Below, one piece after another: positions 7,536 to 14,896 of a DNA stretch of 15,305 bases (its first letter is position 1; each line of letters begins with the position of its first letter). The stretch is from assembly GCA_002423125.1 (NCBI GenBank), contig DIUW01000030.1, forward strand, positions 1 through 15,305, written 5' to 3'. Made by a program: the position numbers and the translations under genes. Under the pieces are notes generated by a model. The model saw only the letters and a program-made list of their open reading frames with translations. It had not been told where the DNA came from and ran no database searches. The DNA comes from Legionellaceae bacterium UBA6148. GTDB taxonomy: Bacteria > Pseudomonadota > Gammaproteobacteria > Legionellales > Legionellaceae.

Positions 7536-8630
7536 ATGACATCTCCATTAATTGAAATAAAGCACATTTCCAAATCTTACAATACAGCAACGATACTGGA
7601 CGATATCTCGCTATCGGTTTATCCAGGAGAGTTCCTGACATTGCTAGGCCCATCAGGCTGCGGAAAAACGACCTTATTACGCCTGATTTCCGGCTTCGAA
7701 CAGCCTTCCAGTGGTGATATTTTATTTAATAACCAACGCATCAATCATCTACCTCCTCAAAAAAGAGAAGTACATACGGTCTTTCAAAGCTATGCTCTCT
7801 TTCCGCATTTATCCGTAGCCGATAACGTCGCATTTTCACTCACGTGTAAGAAAGTAAATCCTGAAGAAATAGCTGAGCGAGTCAACGATGTGCTGCGCCT
7901 TGTGCAATTGGAATCATTTGCTTCACGTCGCATTCACCAACTCAGTGGAGGCCAGCAGCAACGTGTTGCAATTGCGCGCGCAATTATCGATAGACCTCAA
8001 GTGCTGCTGCTGGACGAACCACTGAGTTCATTGGATTATAGCTTACGAAAAACGATGCAATATGAACTGAAACAATTACAAAAAACCTTAAACATGACAT
8101 TTATATTTGTCACACATGATCAAGAAGAAGCATTGTCAATGTCCGACAGAATTGTCGTATTCAATCATGGTCGTATTGAGCAAATCGGTACCCCACGTGA
8201 CATTTATGAAACACCATACAACCTACACGTCGCAAAATTCATTGGCGAAGCCAATATTTTTGACGTTGAAGTTCTCGCACTTGAGGATAAGACATTAACA
8301 ACACTGGTTGAGTCAGTTCAGCTCACGTGTAAAAACAATGATACATTTCAAGTCGGTGAAAAAATTCACCTCATTATTCGTCCCGAAGATATTCGAGTTT
8401 GGTCAGAAAGTGAAGTGACCGACAGTGAAAACATGCTGCCAGGTGAAATTTTTGATATTATTTACAAAGGGTCAACCGTTGATCTGAAAGTGAAATTATC
8501 TTCCGGAAAAATTATCAACGCATCCGAATTCTTTGATGAAGATGATGAGAAATTAGAATACACGCTGAATGAACGCGTATGGGTTCATTGGCTCACTGGC
8601 TGGGAAGTATTATTACCCTATGAAAACTAA
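7536..8630 (+). CDS. potA: Spermidine/putrescine ABC transporter, ATPase PotA
   Basis: Cytoplasmic ATPase that powers polyamine import through PotB and PotC. At 364 residues it has every ABC hallmark: Walker A GPSGCGKTT (38-46), Q-loop Gln84, signature LSGGQ (136-140), Walker B VLLLDE (156-161) and switch His194 in VTHDQEEA. A C-terminal regulatory domain of the TOBE type follows from about residue 240, as in E. coli PotA. The frame stays open upstream to 7446, but the operon promoter lies inside that stretch. Homology to PotA also begins just after the ATG at 7536, so this start is preferred. Its Shine-Dalgarno sequence is weak, perhaps because of the short leader. It overlaps potB by 11 bp. 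Confidence 0.93.
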   Translation: MTSPLIEIKHISKSYNTATILDDISLSVYPGEFLTLLGPSGCGKTTLLRLISGFEQPSSGDILFNNQRINHLPPQKREVHTVFQSYALFPHLSVADNVAFSLTCKKVNPEEIAERVNDVLRLVQLESFASRRIHQLSGGQQQRVAIARAIIDRPQVLLLDEPLSSLDYSLRKTMQYELKQLQKTLNMTFIFVTHDQEEALSMSDRIVVFNHGRIEQIGTPRDIYETPYNLHVAKFIGEANIFDVEVLALEDKTLTTLVESVQLTCKNNDTFQVGEKIHLIIRPEDIRVWSESEVTDSENMLPGEIFDIIYKGSTVDLKVKLSSGKIINASEFFDEDDEKLEYTLNERVWVHWLTGWEVLLPYEN

Positions 8631-9444
8631 GCCTATCGCACTTTATGTGACTTATACTTGGCTAATTTTATTTAGCCTCATTCCAATGACGTTAATCATT
8701 ATTGCGAGTTTCATGTCAAAAGACAGCACCCACCTACTCACACTTCCATTGACACTCAAAAACTACTCGCATTTAATATCAATCTCATTTGCAACGATTC
8801 TTGCGCGATCGGTCATAATTGCCTTAATCACCACAGGAATTTGCCTTGTTCTGGCATACCCGTTTAGTTATTTACTGGTCAAATCAAAGCATCAATCTCT
8901 TTTATTGATTTTGATTATTATTCCATTTTGGACGAGCTCATTGGTGAGAACCTACTCATTGCTGTCTCTTTTGAAATTTAAAGGCATCATTAATCACATA
9001 TTACTGACATTACATATGATTAAAGCCCCATTGACCCTACTTTACTCGAATGCGGCGGTGATTGGTGGATTGGTCTATACGCTGTTTCCTTTTATGGTTT
9101 TACCACTTTTTACGAACATGGAACGCTTTGATTTTAGACTCCTTGAAGCGGGTCGAGATTTAGGTGCTAATCGATGGAATTTATTCTTTCGTATTTTTTT
9201 ACCCAACACTGCTCCGGGAATAGGTGCTGGTTGCATTCTGGTGTTTCTCCCTGCCATGACGTTGTTTTACATCCCAACTATTCTCGGTGGCGCACGCTCG
9301 ATCCTCTTGGGTAATATGATACAGAATCAATTTTTGGTTTTTGACAACTGGCCTCAAGGTGCAGCCACAAGCGTGGCTCTCACGGCATCCCTCGTTTTAT
9401 TACTGTCTTTTTACCGACGCTCACCCAGGGAGTTGGTGAATTGA
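8620..9444 (+). CDS. potB: Polyamine ABC transporter permease PotB
   Basis: Inner-membrane permease that forms the translocation channel with PotC. The start at 8620 (ATGAAAACTAAG) overlaps the potA stop and gives 274 residues, close to E. coli PotB. Six hydrophobic segments are visible, at about residues 10-31, 58-86, 93-115, 140-165, 200-222 and 247-265. The cytoplasmic EAA loop that docks on PotA is clear at 175-197 (EAGRDLGANRWN followed by FLPNTAPG). The 11-bp overlap suggests translational coupling with potA. An extension to 8569 inside potA is unlikely because it adds residues with no counterpart in the family. Confidence 0.92.
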   Translation: MKTKPIALYVTYTWLILFSLIPMTLIIIASFMSKDSTHLLTLPLTLKNYSHLISISFATILARSVIIALITTGICLVLAYPFSYLLVKSKHQSLLLILIIIPFWTSSLVRTYSLLSLLKFKGIINHILLTLHMIKAPLTLLYSNAAVIGGLVYTLFPFMVLPLFTNMERFDFRLLEAGRDLGANRWNLFFRIFLPNTAPGIGAGCILVFLPAMTLFYIPTILGGARSILLGNMIQNQFLVFDNWPQGAATSVALTASLVLLLSFYRRSPRELVN

Positions 9445-10208
9445 AATCATTGATACAAAAACTATATTTGGGTTTTATCTATTGCTTACTTTATGTCCCC
9501 ATTATCATATTAATTATATATTCGGTGAACAATACTCGTTACTCATTGCAATGGCATGGCTTTTCAACGCGTTGGTACAGTGAGTTATTCACGGATAGAG
9601 ATCTCTGGGCCGCCTTTTTTCATTCCGTCCTATTGGGACTGTGCGCTGCATTGCTTGCGACAACCATTGGGATACTCACTTGTGTTCGGTTATTTCTTAC
9701 TCGTCGTAAACGGGGACGTACTTTTTTTGCATTATTATTGTTATTGGTTGTTATCCCAGATCTCGTATTTGGAGTCGCTTTATTAATATTTTTCAATCTG
9801 TCAGGCATTCCGCTTGGCTTTATTAGTTTACTCATCGCTCATGTTACATTTTGTATTCCATTTGTTATTTTTACAATGAATAGCCGTATCCACACATTAG
9901 ATCCAAATCTCTATTTTAGCGCCCTTGATCTCGGTGCAAGCCGATCCCGAGCACTAACTCATGTATTAATGCCTTTATTATGGCCAGCGGTATTCAGTGC
10001 TTTACTGTTATGTTTTACCCTATCGTTTGACGATGTGATTATTAGCTATTTTATCGCTGGACCTGATTTTAATATTTTACCCCTCACCATTTACTCATTG
10101 GTTCGAGCCGGAGTGACTCCTGAATTAAATGCGTTATGCACTATCACGTTTGTTATTTCAATGGTGCTGGTGATTATCGCTCACAAATTGAAACGGACAT
10201 CCCCATGA
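9441..10208 (+). CDS. potC: Polyamine ABC transporter permease PotC (TTG start)
   Basis: Second inner-membrane permease of the importer, 255 residues with about six membrane segments. It matches E. coli PotC closely along its length, including the stretch before the last helix, DDVIISYFIAGPDFNILPL. The EAA loop lies at about 160-182 (SALDLGASRSRALTHVLMPL). Initiation is probably at TTG 9441-9443, which overlaps the potB stop in the four bases TTGA and follows a good AGGGAG at 9427-9432. No ATG or GTG is better placed. Its end overlaps potD by four bases (ATGA). Confidence 0.92.
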   Translation: MKSLIQKLYLGFIYCLLYVPIIILIIYSVNNTRYSLQWHGFSTRWYSELFTDRDLWAAFFHSVLLGLCAALLATTIGILTCVRLFLTRRKRGRTFFALLLLLVVIPDLVFGVALLIFFNLSGIPLGFISLLIAHVTFCIPFVIFTMNSRIHTLDPNLYFSALDLGASRSRALTHVLMPLLWPAVFSALLLCFTLSFDDVIISYFIAGPDFNILPLTIYSLVRAGVTPELNALCTITFVISMVLVIIAHKLKRTSP

Positions 10209-11233
10209 TACGATCGGCTCTCATTTTGATATTCAGCTTGCTCTCAAATGGCGTTACAGCGCAATCGGTGGTGAATGTTTATGTCTGGGGGGGAGAAATT
10301 CCGAAAACGATCATTCACCAATTTGAAACAGAAACCGGAATCGACGTTCATTTTTCAACTTATGATAGCAATGAAACACTATACACTAAACTTAAAGCAG
10401 GAAAGGAGGGATTATATGATGTCATTCTTCCGTCATCCTATTTTGTGGAGCGCATGAGTCACCAAGGAATGCTAACACGGCTTGACCACAGCAAATTAAG
10501 CAATATCAGCCATCTTGATTCAATGTTTATTCACAATGATTTTGATCCCGAAAATCAATACAGCGCCCCACTGATCTGGGGAGCCACAGGATTATTTTTT
10601 AATCGAGATCACGGCAGTAATCCGCCTACAATCTGGAATCAATTATGGACATCACGCTTTCGAAATCAACTCTTGCTCCTTGATGACTCTCGAGAACTGT
10701 TTTCTATGGCGTTGATGAGTCTTGGATATTCTCCAAATGATACCTCGGCACAGCACATCACCGATGCTTATCATCGGTTATTAACTCTGATTCCCAATAT
10801 TAAACTGTTTTCCAACGAAGGAATTCAATCGTTATTAATTGATGAAGATGCAACAGCGGGTGTCGTGTGGAATGGTGATGCCTTTAAGGCACATGCTGAA
10901 AATAAATCCATTGAATTTGTATATCCAGATGATGGATTTGTTTTATGGGTTGATTGCCTCGCTATTCCTGCCCAAGCGCCTCATTTGAATGAAGCCTACG
11001 CGTTTATCAATTTCCTACTTCGTCCTGACGTAGCCGCTCAGATTGGATTAATTCAAGGGCATGCGATCACCAACGCGACAGGCAAAACGCTGCTACCATC
11101 CGCTATTCGTAATAACCCGATGCTTTATCCTTCTAAAAAAACATTATCGCGTGGGTATTTTCAACATTATCCTGGAGAAGAGACCGTAGCTTTATTTAAT
11201 CAGTATTGGGAGCAATTCAAGTTAGCATTTTAG
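10205..11233 (+). CDS. potD: Periplasmic spermidine/putrescine-binding protein PotD
   Basis: Solute-binding protein that captures polyamine in the periplasm and delivers it to PotBC. The ATG at 10205 overlaps the potC stop as ATGA and gives 342 residues, close to E. coli PotD (348). A signal peptide is visible: Arg3, a hydrophobic core at 5-13 and likely cleavage after VTA at 19. Many PotD blocks are conserved: STYDSNETLYTKLK (51-64), IWGATGLFFN and FLLRPDVA. Residues matching known E. coli ligand contacts are present: W28, D161 and E164 in DDSRELF, W222 in VVWNGDAF, and W248 and D250 in LWVDCLAIP. The first-pocket segment reads WGGEIP where E. coli has WTEYVP, so two contact positions differ and polyamine preference may be altered. 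It is the last gene of the operon. Confidence 0.93.
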   Translation: MIRSALILIFSLLSNGVTAQSVVNVYVWGGEIPKTIIHQFETETGIDVHFSTYDSNETLYTKLKAGKEGLYDVILPSSYFVERMSHQGMLTRLDHSKLSNISHLDSMFIHNDFDPENQYSAPLIWGATGLFFNRDHGSNPPTIWNQLWTSRFRNQLLLLDDSRELFSMALMSLGYSPNDTSAQHITDAYHRLLTLIPNIKLFSNEGIQSLLIDEDATAGVVWNGDAFKAHAENKSIEFVYPDDGFVLWVDCLAIPAQAPHLNEAYAFINFLLRPDVAAQIGLIQGHAITNATGKTLLPSAIRNNPMLYPSKKTLSRGYFQHYPGEETVALFNQYWEQFKLAF

Positions 11234-11251
11234 TAGCTGGATTCCAGGCTA
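11234..11251 (+). repeat. Small hairpin directly after potD, repeat remnant
   Basis: Immediately after the potD stop, TAGCTGGATTCCAGGCTA can fold into a 7-bp stem with one bulged G and a 3-base loop. There is no downstream T-run, so it is not a clear intrinsic terminator. It could protect the pot transcript 3' end. The wording (TGGATTCCAGGCTACG) resembles dispersed palindromic repeats of many proteobacteria. Confidence 0.45.
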
Positions 11252-11296
11252 CGATCGCATGACGAGTTGCCTTATTTTAAAATTTACCTAAGAATT

Positions 11297-11323
11297 CATC
11301 ATTGCGAACGCAGTAAAGCAACC
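11297..11323 (+). repeat. Degenerate dispersed repeat (CATTGCGAACGCAG type)
   Basis: The stretch CATTGCGAACGCAGTAAAGC resembles a short repeat scattered in many intracellular proteobacterial genomes, whose usual form is close to CATTGCGAGCGCAGCGAAGC. The identification rests on remembered pattern only, and a single copy is present in this window. Confidence 0.35.
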
Positions 11324-11344
11324 CTGAGTTCAAAGCCCAGTACT

Positions 11345-11428
11345 GTCATCCCCGCGCAGGCGGGGATCCATTTCTGAATTAGCACAGTGCCATTTTGATA
11401 CATGGATCCCAGCCTGCTGGGAGAAGAC
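11345..11428. repeat. Nested palindromic repeat element (MITE/REP-like)
   Basis: Two 26-bp arms, 11345-11370 and 11403-11428, are imperfect inverted repeats of each other (21 of 26 match) around a 32-bp centre. Each arm is also a palindrome. The left arm contains CCCCGC/GCGGGG with a 4-base loop (11350-11365), and the right arm TCCCAGC/GCTGGGA with a 2-base loop (11407-11422). The element can therefore form either one long or two short hairpins, and sits between the convergent ends of potD and frr. Its minus-strand reading gives MDPRLRGDD, a peptide often seen in spurious gene calls over this repeat family. It may act as a bidirectional transcription or processing barrier, but no T-run follows. 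Confidence 0.7.
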
Positions 11429-11495
11429 AATGGTGTTGTTCAAATCATGATCTCTATATTGAGAACTGCTGAGCAAACCCGGGCTACATTGACAA

Positions 11496-12053
11496 CTATA
11501 TTTCAAGTAAATCTTTTTCCTTTGTAGCCAAAACAACATCGATTTCAGCAATATATTTATCGGTTAGCTTTTGAACCACATCATTTGCACGATGCTCATC
11601 ATCTTCCGAAATTTCTTTTGCTTTAACCATCTCTTTAAGCTTAGTATTGGCGTCACGACGAATCGCTCGAATCGTCACTCGCCCTTGCTCAGCTTCAGCG
11701 CGAACAACTTTAATCATTTCTTTTCGACGCTCTTCCGTTAACGCGGGCATTGGAACACGAATGGCGTTACCTGCTGTTGAAGGATTTAAACCAAGACCTG
11801 AGTTTAAAATTGATTTTTCAACTGCAGAAACCATGCTTTTTTCCCATGGCGTGACCAAAAGCGTACGTGAATCAAGACTTGTAACACTCGCAACCTGATT
11901 CAATGGCGTGGAATTACCGTAATAATCCACTTGCACATGATCAAGAAAACTGGCATTAGCACGCCCTGTTCTGATTTTTCCCATTTCATGTTGCAATGAT
12001 TCAACTGATTTTTTCATGCGTTTTTCAGAGTCTTGCTTCATTTCATTGATCAT
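11496..12053 (-). CDS. frr: Ribosome recycling factor
   Basis: Splits the post-termination ribosome together with EF-G so that subunits can be reused. At 185 residues it has exactly the family length and is conserved throughout: GKIRTGRAN near residue 25, a central domain with NSTPLNQVASVT, then SGLGLNPSTAGNAIRVP, LTEERRKEMIK, RRDAN and EISEDDEHR. The start matches E. coli Frr (MINEMKQD against MISDIRKD), follows a GGGAG site and overlaps the end of pyrH by 11 bp, suggesting coupled translation. It is the last gene of the rpsB block here. The genes uppS, cdsA and dxr, which commonly follow frr in gammaproteobacteria, are replaced by repeat sequence and a convergent operon. Confidence 0.96.
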   Translation of the reverse strand: MINEMKQDSEKRMKKSVESLQHEMGKIRTGRANASFLDHVQVDYYGNSTPLNQVASVTSLDSRTLLVTPWEKSMVSAVEKSILNSGLGLNPSTAGNAIRVPMPALTEERRKEMIKVVRAEAEQGRVTIRAIRRDANTKLKEMVKAKEISEDDEHRANDVVQKLTDKYIAEIDVVLATKEKDLLEI

Positions 12054-12780
12054 GATCTGCTCCCACTATGGTCCCGATATCTATTCCTGAAACAATCTTT
12101 TTTAATGCATCCGGCTCATTCATATTAAACACTTGTAACGGCATATTATGATCCATGCATAAACAAATGGCAGTAGAATCCATAACCTGCAAACCTTTAC
12201 TGAGTACTTCACGATAAGTTAAAAAAGTATAACGTTCGGCATGAGGATTTTTAACTGGATCTTCTGAGTAAATCCCATCGACTTTAGTCGCTTTAAGCAC
12301 AATATCAGCACCTACTTCAATAGCACGCAAACAAGCAGCTGAATCGGTTGTGAAGAAAGGATTACCTGTCCCTGCAGCAAATATGACAACATGACCATTT
12401 TTTAAGTGGACCAATGCTTTTCGGCGATGGTAAGAATCCACTACACCGAGCATCGGAATAGCTGACATAATGCGCGCGGGCAAATCAATGCGCTCGAGTG
12501 CATCGCGCAATGCTAGCGCATTCATGACGGTTGCCAACATTCCCATGTGGTCACCCGTCACTCGGCCAAGTCCAACTTCAGACAAGGCCTTGCCACGAAA
12601 CAGATTGCCTCCGCCGATCACAAGACCAACTTCGACACCCATTCTAATCAACTCAGCTACTTCATTGGCTATTTTATCCAAAACAGCCGGATCAATACCG
12701 AATTGTGCTTTACCAATAAGCGCCTCACCACTATATTTGAGTAGGATGCGCTTATATTTCAGTTTATTAGTGAGAGTCAT
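12043..12780 (-). CDS. pyrH: Uridylate (UMP) kinase
   Basis: Phosphorylates UMP to UDP in pyrimidine nucleotide synthesis; bacterial PyrH is a hexamer of the amino acid kinase fold, activated by GTP and inhibited by UTP. The 245 residues show the family motifs: KYSGEAL near the N-terminus, the glycine-rich VIGGGNLFRG, GDHMGMLATVMNALAL, GTGNPFFTTDSAACLRA and KATKVDGIYSEDP. It starts two bases after the tsf stop with only a weak Shine-Dalgarno sequence, so it probably depends on translation of tsf, and it overlaps frr by 11 bp. Its position between tsf and frr is standard in gammaproteobacteria. Confidence 0.96.
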   Translation of the reverse strand: MTLTNKLKYKRILLKYSGEALIGKAQFGIDPAVLDKIANEVAELIRMGVEVGLVIGGGNLFRGKALSEVGLGRVTGDHMGMLATVMNALALRDALERIDLPARIMSAIPMLGVVDSYHRRKALVHLKNGHVVIFAAGTGNPFFTTDSAACLRAIEVGADIVLKATKVDGIYSEDPVKNPHAERYTFLTYREVLSKGLQVMDSTAICLCMDHNMPLQVFNMNEPDALKKIVSGIDIGTIVGADHDQ

Positions 12781-12782
12781 TA

Positions 12783-13661
12783 CTATTTCTCACGAACTTG
12801 AGCCATCACTTCCGCAACAAAATTATCTTCTTTTTTCTCAATGCCTTCACCGACCTCATAGCGAACAAACGACATAATTTCTGCGTCATGCTCTTTCAGT
12901 AACTGGCTAATTTTTTTGTTGGCATCTTTAACATAAACTTGACCAAGAAGGCTTACTTCATCAACGTATTTACTAATACGACCTTCAATCATTTTATCAA
13001 TGATATCTTGGGGTTTACCGCTTTCGCGAGCTTGAGCAGCAAATATGTCTCGCTCATTTGCAATAAGCTCGGCGGAGACATCATCACGTGAAAGGACTAA
13101 TGGTTTTGTAGCAGCAATATGCATGGCAATATTTTTAGCCAATGCTTCATCGCCCCCTTTCAAGGCAACGACAACACCAATGCGAGCACCATGTAAATAG
13201 CAACCCACAACACCATCAGCATGAACATGAACAAGGCGGCGAAGCTTAACATTTTCACCAATTTTAGCAACGAGCTGTTGTCGAGCTGTTTCAACTGTAG
13301 AGCCATTTGCAAGTTCAGTTTCACTTAACTGAGCAACATCAACAGCCGATGTCTTTAATGCCGCTTGTGCAGTATTATCAGCAAACTGGGTAAAATTCTC
13401 ATCACGTGCAACAAAGTCTGTTTCACTGTTCACTTCGAGCATGACTGCATGTTTACAATCAGCTGAATTTGTAATAACGATCATGCCTTCCGCAGCAACA
13501 CGATCTGCTTTTTTATCAGCTTTTGCTTGTCCTGCTTTTCGCATTTCGGTAATAGCTAGTTCCATATCACCGTCTGTAGCAAGCAGAAATTTCTTACATT
13601 CCATCATTCCTGCACCGGTGCGGGCACGCAGTTCCATGACTGCTGAAGCACTAATTGACAT
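12783..13661 (-). CDS. tsf: Elongation factor Ts
   Basis: Guanine nucleotide exchange factor that releases GDP from EF-Tu. It has 292 residues (E. coli 283). The N-terminal UBA-like helical domain (1-50) contains VMELRARTGAGMMECKKFL, and the EF-Tu-contacting TDFVARDENF motif lies at 81-90. A good GGAG site lies about 8 bases before the ATG. It is separated from rpsB by 69 bp containing a strong hairpin, which may lower or process transcripts entering tsf. It is followed two bases later by pyrH. Confidence 0.96.
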   Translation of the reverse strand: MSISASAVMELRARTGAGMMECKKFLLATDGDMELAITEMRKAGQAKADKKADRVAAEGMIVITNSADCKHAVMLEVNSETDFVARDENFTQFADNTAQAALKTSAVDVAQLSETELANGSTVETARQQLVAKIGENVKLRRLVHVHADGVVGCYLHGARIGVVVALKGGDEALAKNIAMHIAATKPLVLSRDDVSAELIANERDIFAAQARESGKPQDIIDKMIEGRISKYVDEVSLLGQVYVKDANKKISQLLKEHDAEIMSFVRYEVGEGIEKKEDNFVAEVMAQVREK

Positions 13662-13689
13662 TATTTATTCTCCAATAATAGGGACGACC

Positions 13690-13721
13690 AGTGCTCACCC
13701 CATTCGTCTGAGGTGAGCACT
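13690..13721 (-). promoter_or_regulatory. Hairpin between rpsB and tsf (attenuator or processing site)
   Basis: A perfect 10-bp stem, AGTGCTCACC pairing with GGTGAGCACT, around a 12-base loop. No T-run follows in the direction of transcription, so it is not a standard intrinsic terminator. In this position it could attenuate read-through, mark an RNase cleavage site or stabilise the rpsB message, allowing different S2 and EF-Ts levels from one operon. Confidence 0.6.
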
Positions 13722-13730
13722 TACGAGAAA

Positions 13731-14594
13731 TTATTCAGAAGCAGAGTCGTGCTTTTCAGCCTTATCTTTCGCTGGTTCACGTTGAGCTGCTTTATCTTCG
13801 GTTGCTACAGGTTTTTCAGATTTTTCGTGTTTTACTGGCGCTTTGGTGTGTTTTTTTCCTTCTTTTCCTTCAACAACCTCAACAAACTCTGAGCCTAATC
13901 CACCACCAACGGTATTAGCATGTCTTGCATCAAGAATTGCATCAGCAACGGCAGTAACATAAATTTCTACTGCTCGCATAGAATCATCATTTGCTGGAAT
14001 AACATAGTCAACAGGGTCTGGATTGTTGTTTGTATCGACAATACCAATAACAGGAATTTTTAGTCGGCGAGCTTCTTCAACAGCAATGTGCTCAAAACCA
14101 ACGTCAACAACGAATAGAGCATCAGGAAGACCGCCCATGTCTTGAATTCCGCCGAGGCTACGCTCTAGCTTTTCCAATTCACGCGTCAACATCAAAACTT
14201 CTTTTTTAATCATTCCGTTCATTAAGCCTTCGTCAAACATTTTCTTCAATTCTTTAAGACGGAAAATTGATTGGCGTACGGTTTTATAATTGGTCAGCAT
14301 CCCACCTAACCATCGGTGATCAACATAAGGCATTCCACATCGCTTTGCTTGCTCACGAATGCTTTCTTGTGCGGCACGTTTTGTGCCAACAAATAAAATT
14401 TTTGCATGATTAGACGATAAACGACCAATATAATTCAGTGCGTCATCTAACATAGGCATGGTTTTTTCGAGGTTAATAATGTGAATCTTATTTCTGGCAC
14501 CAAAAATGTATTCAGCCATTTTAGGATTCCAAAATCGCGTTCTATGGCCAAAATGAGCGCCCGCTTCGAGTAATTCTCTCATACTTACTTTCAT
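13731..14594 (-). CDS. rpsB: 30S ribosomal protein S2 with charged C-terminal tail
   Basis: Binds late in assembly of the small subunit, at the head-body junction near S1. The conserved body spans residues 1-240, including LLEAGAHFGHRTRFWNPKM, FVGTKRAAQ, DHRWLGGMLTNYKT and GIVDTNNNPD. E. coli S2 ends near residue 241; here a tail of about 47 residues (241-287), rich in Lys and Glu with Ala and Pro, is added and is probably disordered. A GGAG site (14603-14606) lies 8 bases before the ATG. It is the first gene of the block, with a long leader and its own promoter. The tail is the only unusual part, and its function is unknown. Confidence 0.96.
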   Translation of the reverse strand: MKVSMRELLEAGAHFGHRTRFWNPKMAEYIFGARNKIHIINLEKTMPMLDDALNYIGRLSSNHAKILFVGTKRAAQESIREQAKRCGMPYVDHRWLGGMLTNYKTVRQSIFRLKELKKMFDEGLMNGMIKKEVLMLTRELEKLERSLGGIQDMGGLPDALFVVDVGFEHIAVEEARRLKIPVIGIVDTNNNPDPVDYVIPANDDSMRAVEIYVTAVADAILDARHANTVGGGLGSEFVEVVEGKEGKKHTKAPVKHEKSEKPVATEDKAAQREPAKDKAEKHDSASE

Positions 14595-14745
14595 AATATA
14601 TCTCCAGGGTTAAACCTCCACGCACCCCATCCGACACCCCATAGCGCTTAAAAATAAGAACTCAGGGACCCAGTCGAGTGTGTCGATGCGTGTGTGAATT
14701 TTCCATTCTTAACGACATGGAATAGTGTACCTGTCTAATGCAGGC
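14595..14745 (-). promoter_or_regulatory. Structured rpsB leader, likely S2 autoregulatory RNA
   Basis: About 150 nt of untranslated leader. Two segments 42-61 nt apart can pair in register. CACGCA (plus 14687-14692) pairs with TGCGTG (14620-14625) as the outer helix, and CGACAC (14680-14685) pairs with GTGTCG (14633-14638) as the inner helix. One base bulges on one side and seven G-rich bases on the other. The enclosed region holds a small CTTA/TAAG hairpin. The stem ends 14 bases before the GGAG site. Gammaproteobacterial rpsB leaders are known to be repressed by S2 through a conserved structure, so this is the expected place for one. The specific match to that family is inferred. Confidence 0.5.
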
Positions 14746-14751
14746 CTGGAT

Positions 14752-14780
14752 TTTATACCACAAATTGAGATAATCATCAA
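14752..14780 (-). promoter_or_regulatory. rpsB: Extended -10 promoter of the rpsB operon
   Basis: On the minus strand TTGATG (14775-14780) is followed by a 17-bp spacer and TATAAA (14752-14757), preceded by TGG (14758-14760), which makes an extended -10. Transcription would start near 14745. The -35 box overlaps the stop codon of the short frame upstream. Confidence 0.7.
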
Positions 14781-14896
14781 TAAATAATCCTAAAAAAGCT
14801 GAGTTTTCCAAGGTAAGACAAAATGTGTTGTTTCGCGCTCTCACTCAACGTAATATTTGCACCGGTTTGAGCAGCATGTTTAATTACCTCACTCAC
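14777..14896 (-). pseudogene. 39-codon frame resembling start of an A-type Fe-S carrier
   Basis: A short frame begins with GTG at 14894-14896 after a very strong AGGAGG (GGAGG at 14901-14905, 4 bases spacing). Residues 1-31 (SEVIKHAAQT, then ITLSESAKQHILSYLGK) resemble the N-termini of IscA/SufA/ErpA-type iron-sulfur carriers, in which a line such as ITLT-AA--HI--YL precedes the conserved domain. The frame then ends after eight unrelated residues. The cysteine motifs that bind the cluster are absent, and I do not see the missing part in the other frames before rpsB. I read it as a gene remnant cut off before the rpsB promoter, which would be non-functional as a carrier. It could instead be a genuine small protein or a leader peptide. 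The family resemblance is remembered, not searched. Confidence 0.4.

Noticed and set aside
11271..11288. AT-rich TTTTAAAATTT stretch after potD as an intrinsic terminator
   Set aside because: No GC-rich stem lies directly before it; the hairpin at 11234-11251 is about 20 bases away, too far for a standard terminator.
11330..11551. 73-residue minus-strand frame downstream of frr
   Set aside because: It runs through the palindromic repeat (giving MDPRLRGDD) and into the end of frr in another frame; no ribosome binding site. Typical spurious call over this repeat type.
12470..12877. 135-residue plus-strand frame opposite pyrH
   Set aside because: Antisense to the highly conserved pyrH gene; composition is that of a shadow frame, with no ribosome binding site.
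13441..13716. 91-residue plus-strand frame opposite tsf
   Set aside because: Antisense shadow of the conserved N-terminal coding region of tsf.
14662..14844. 60-residue minus-strand frame before rpsB
   Set aside because: It overlaps the rpsB promoter and leader, has a poor start, and is a shifted frame of the short Fe-S-like remnant without any recognisable sequence.
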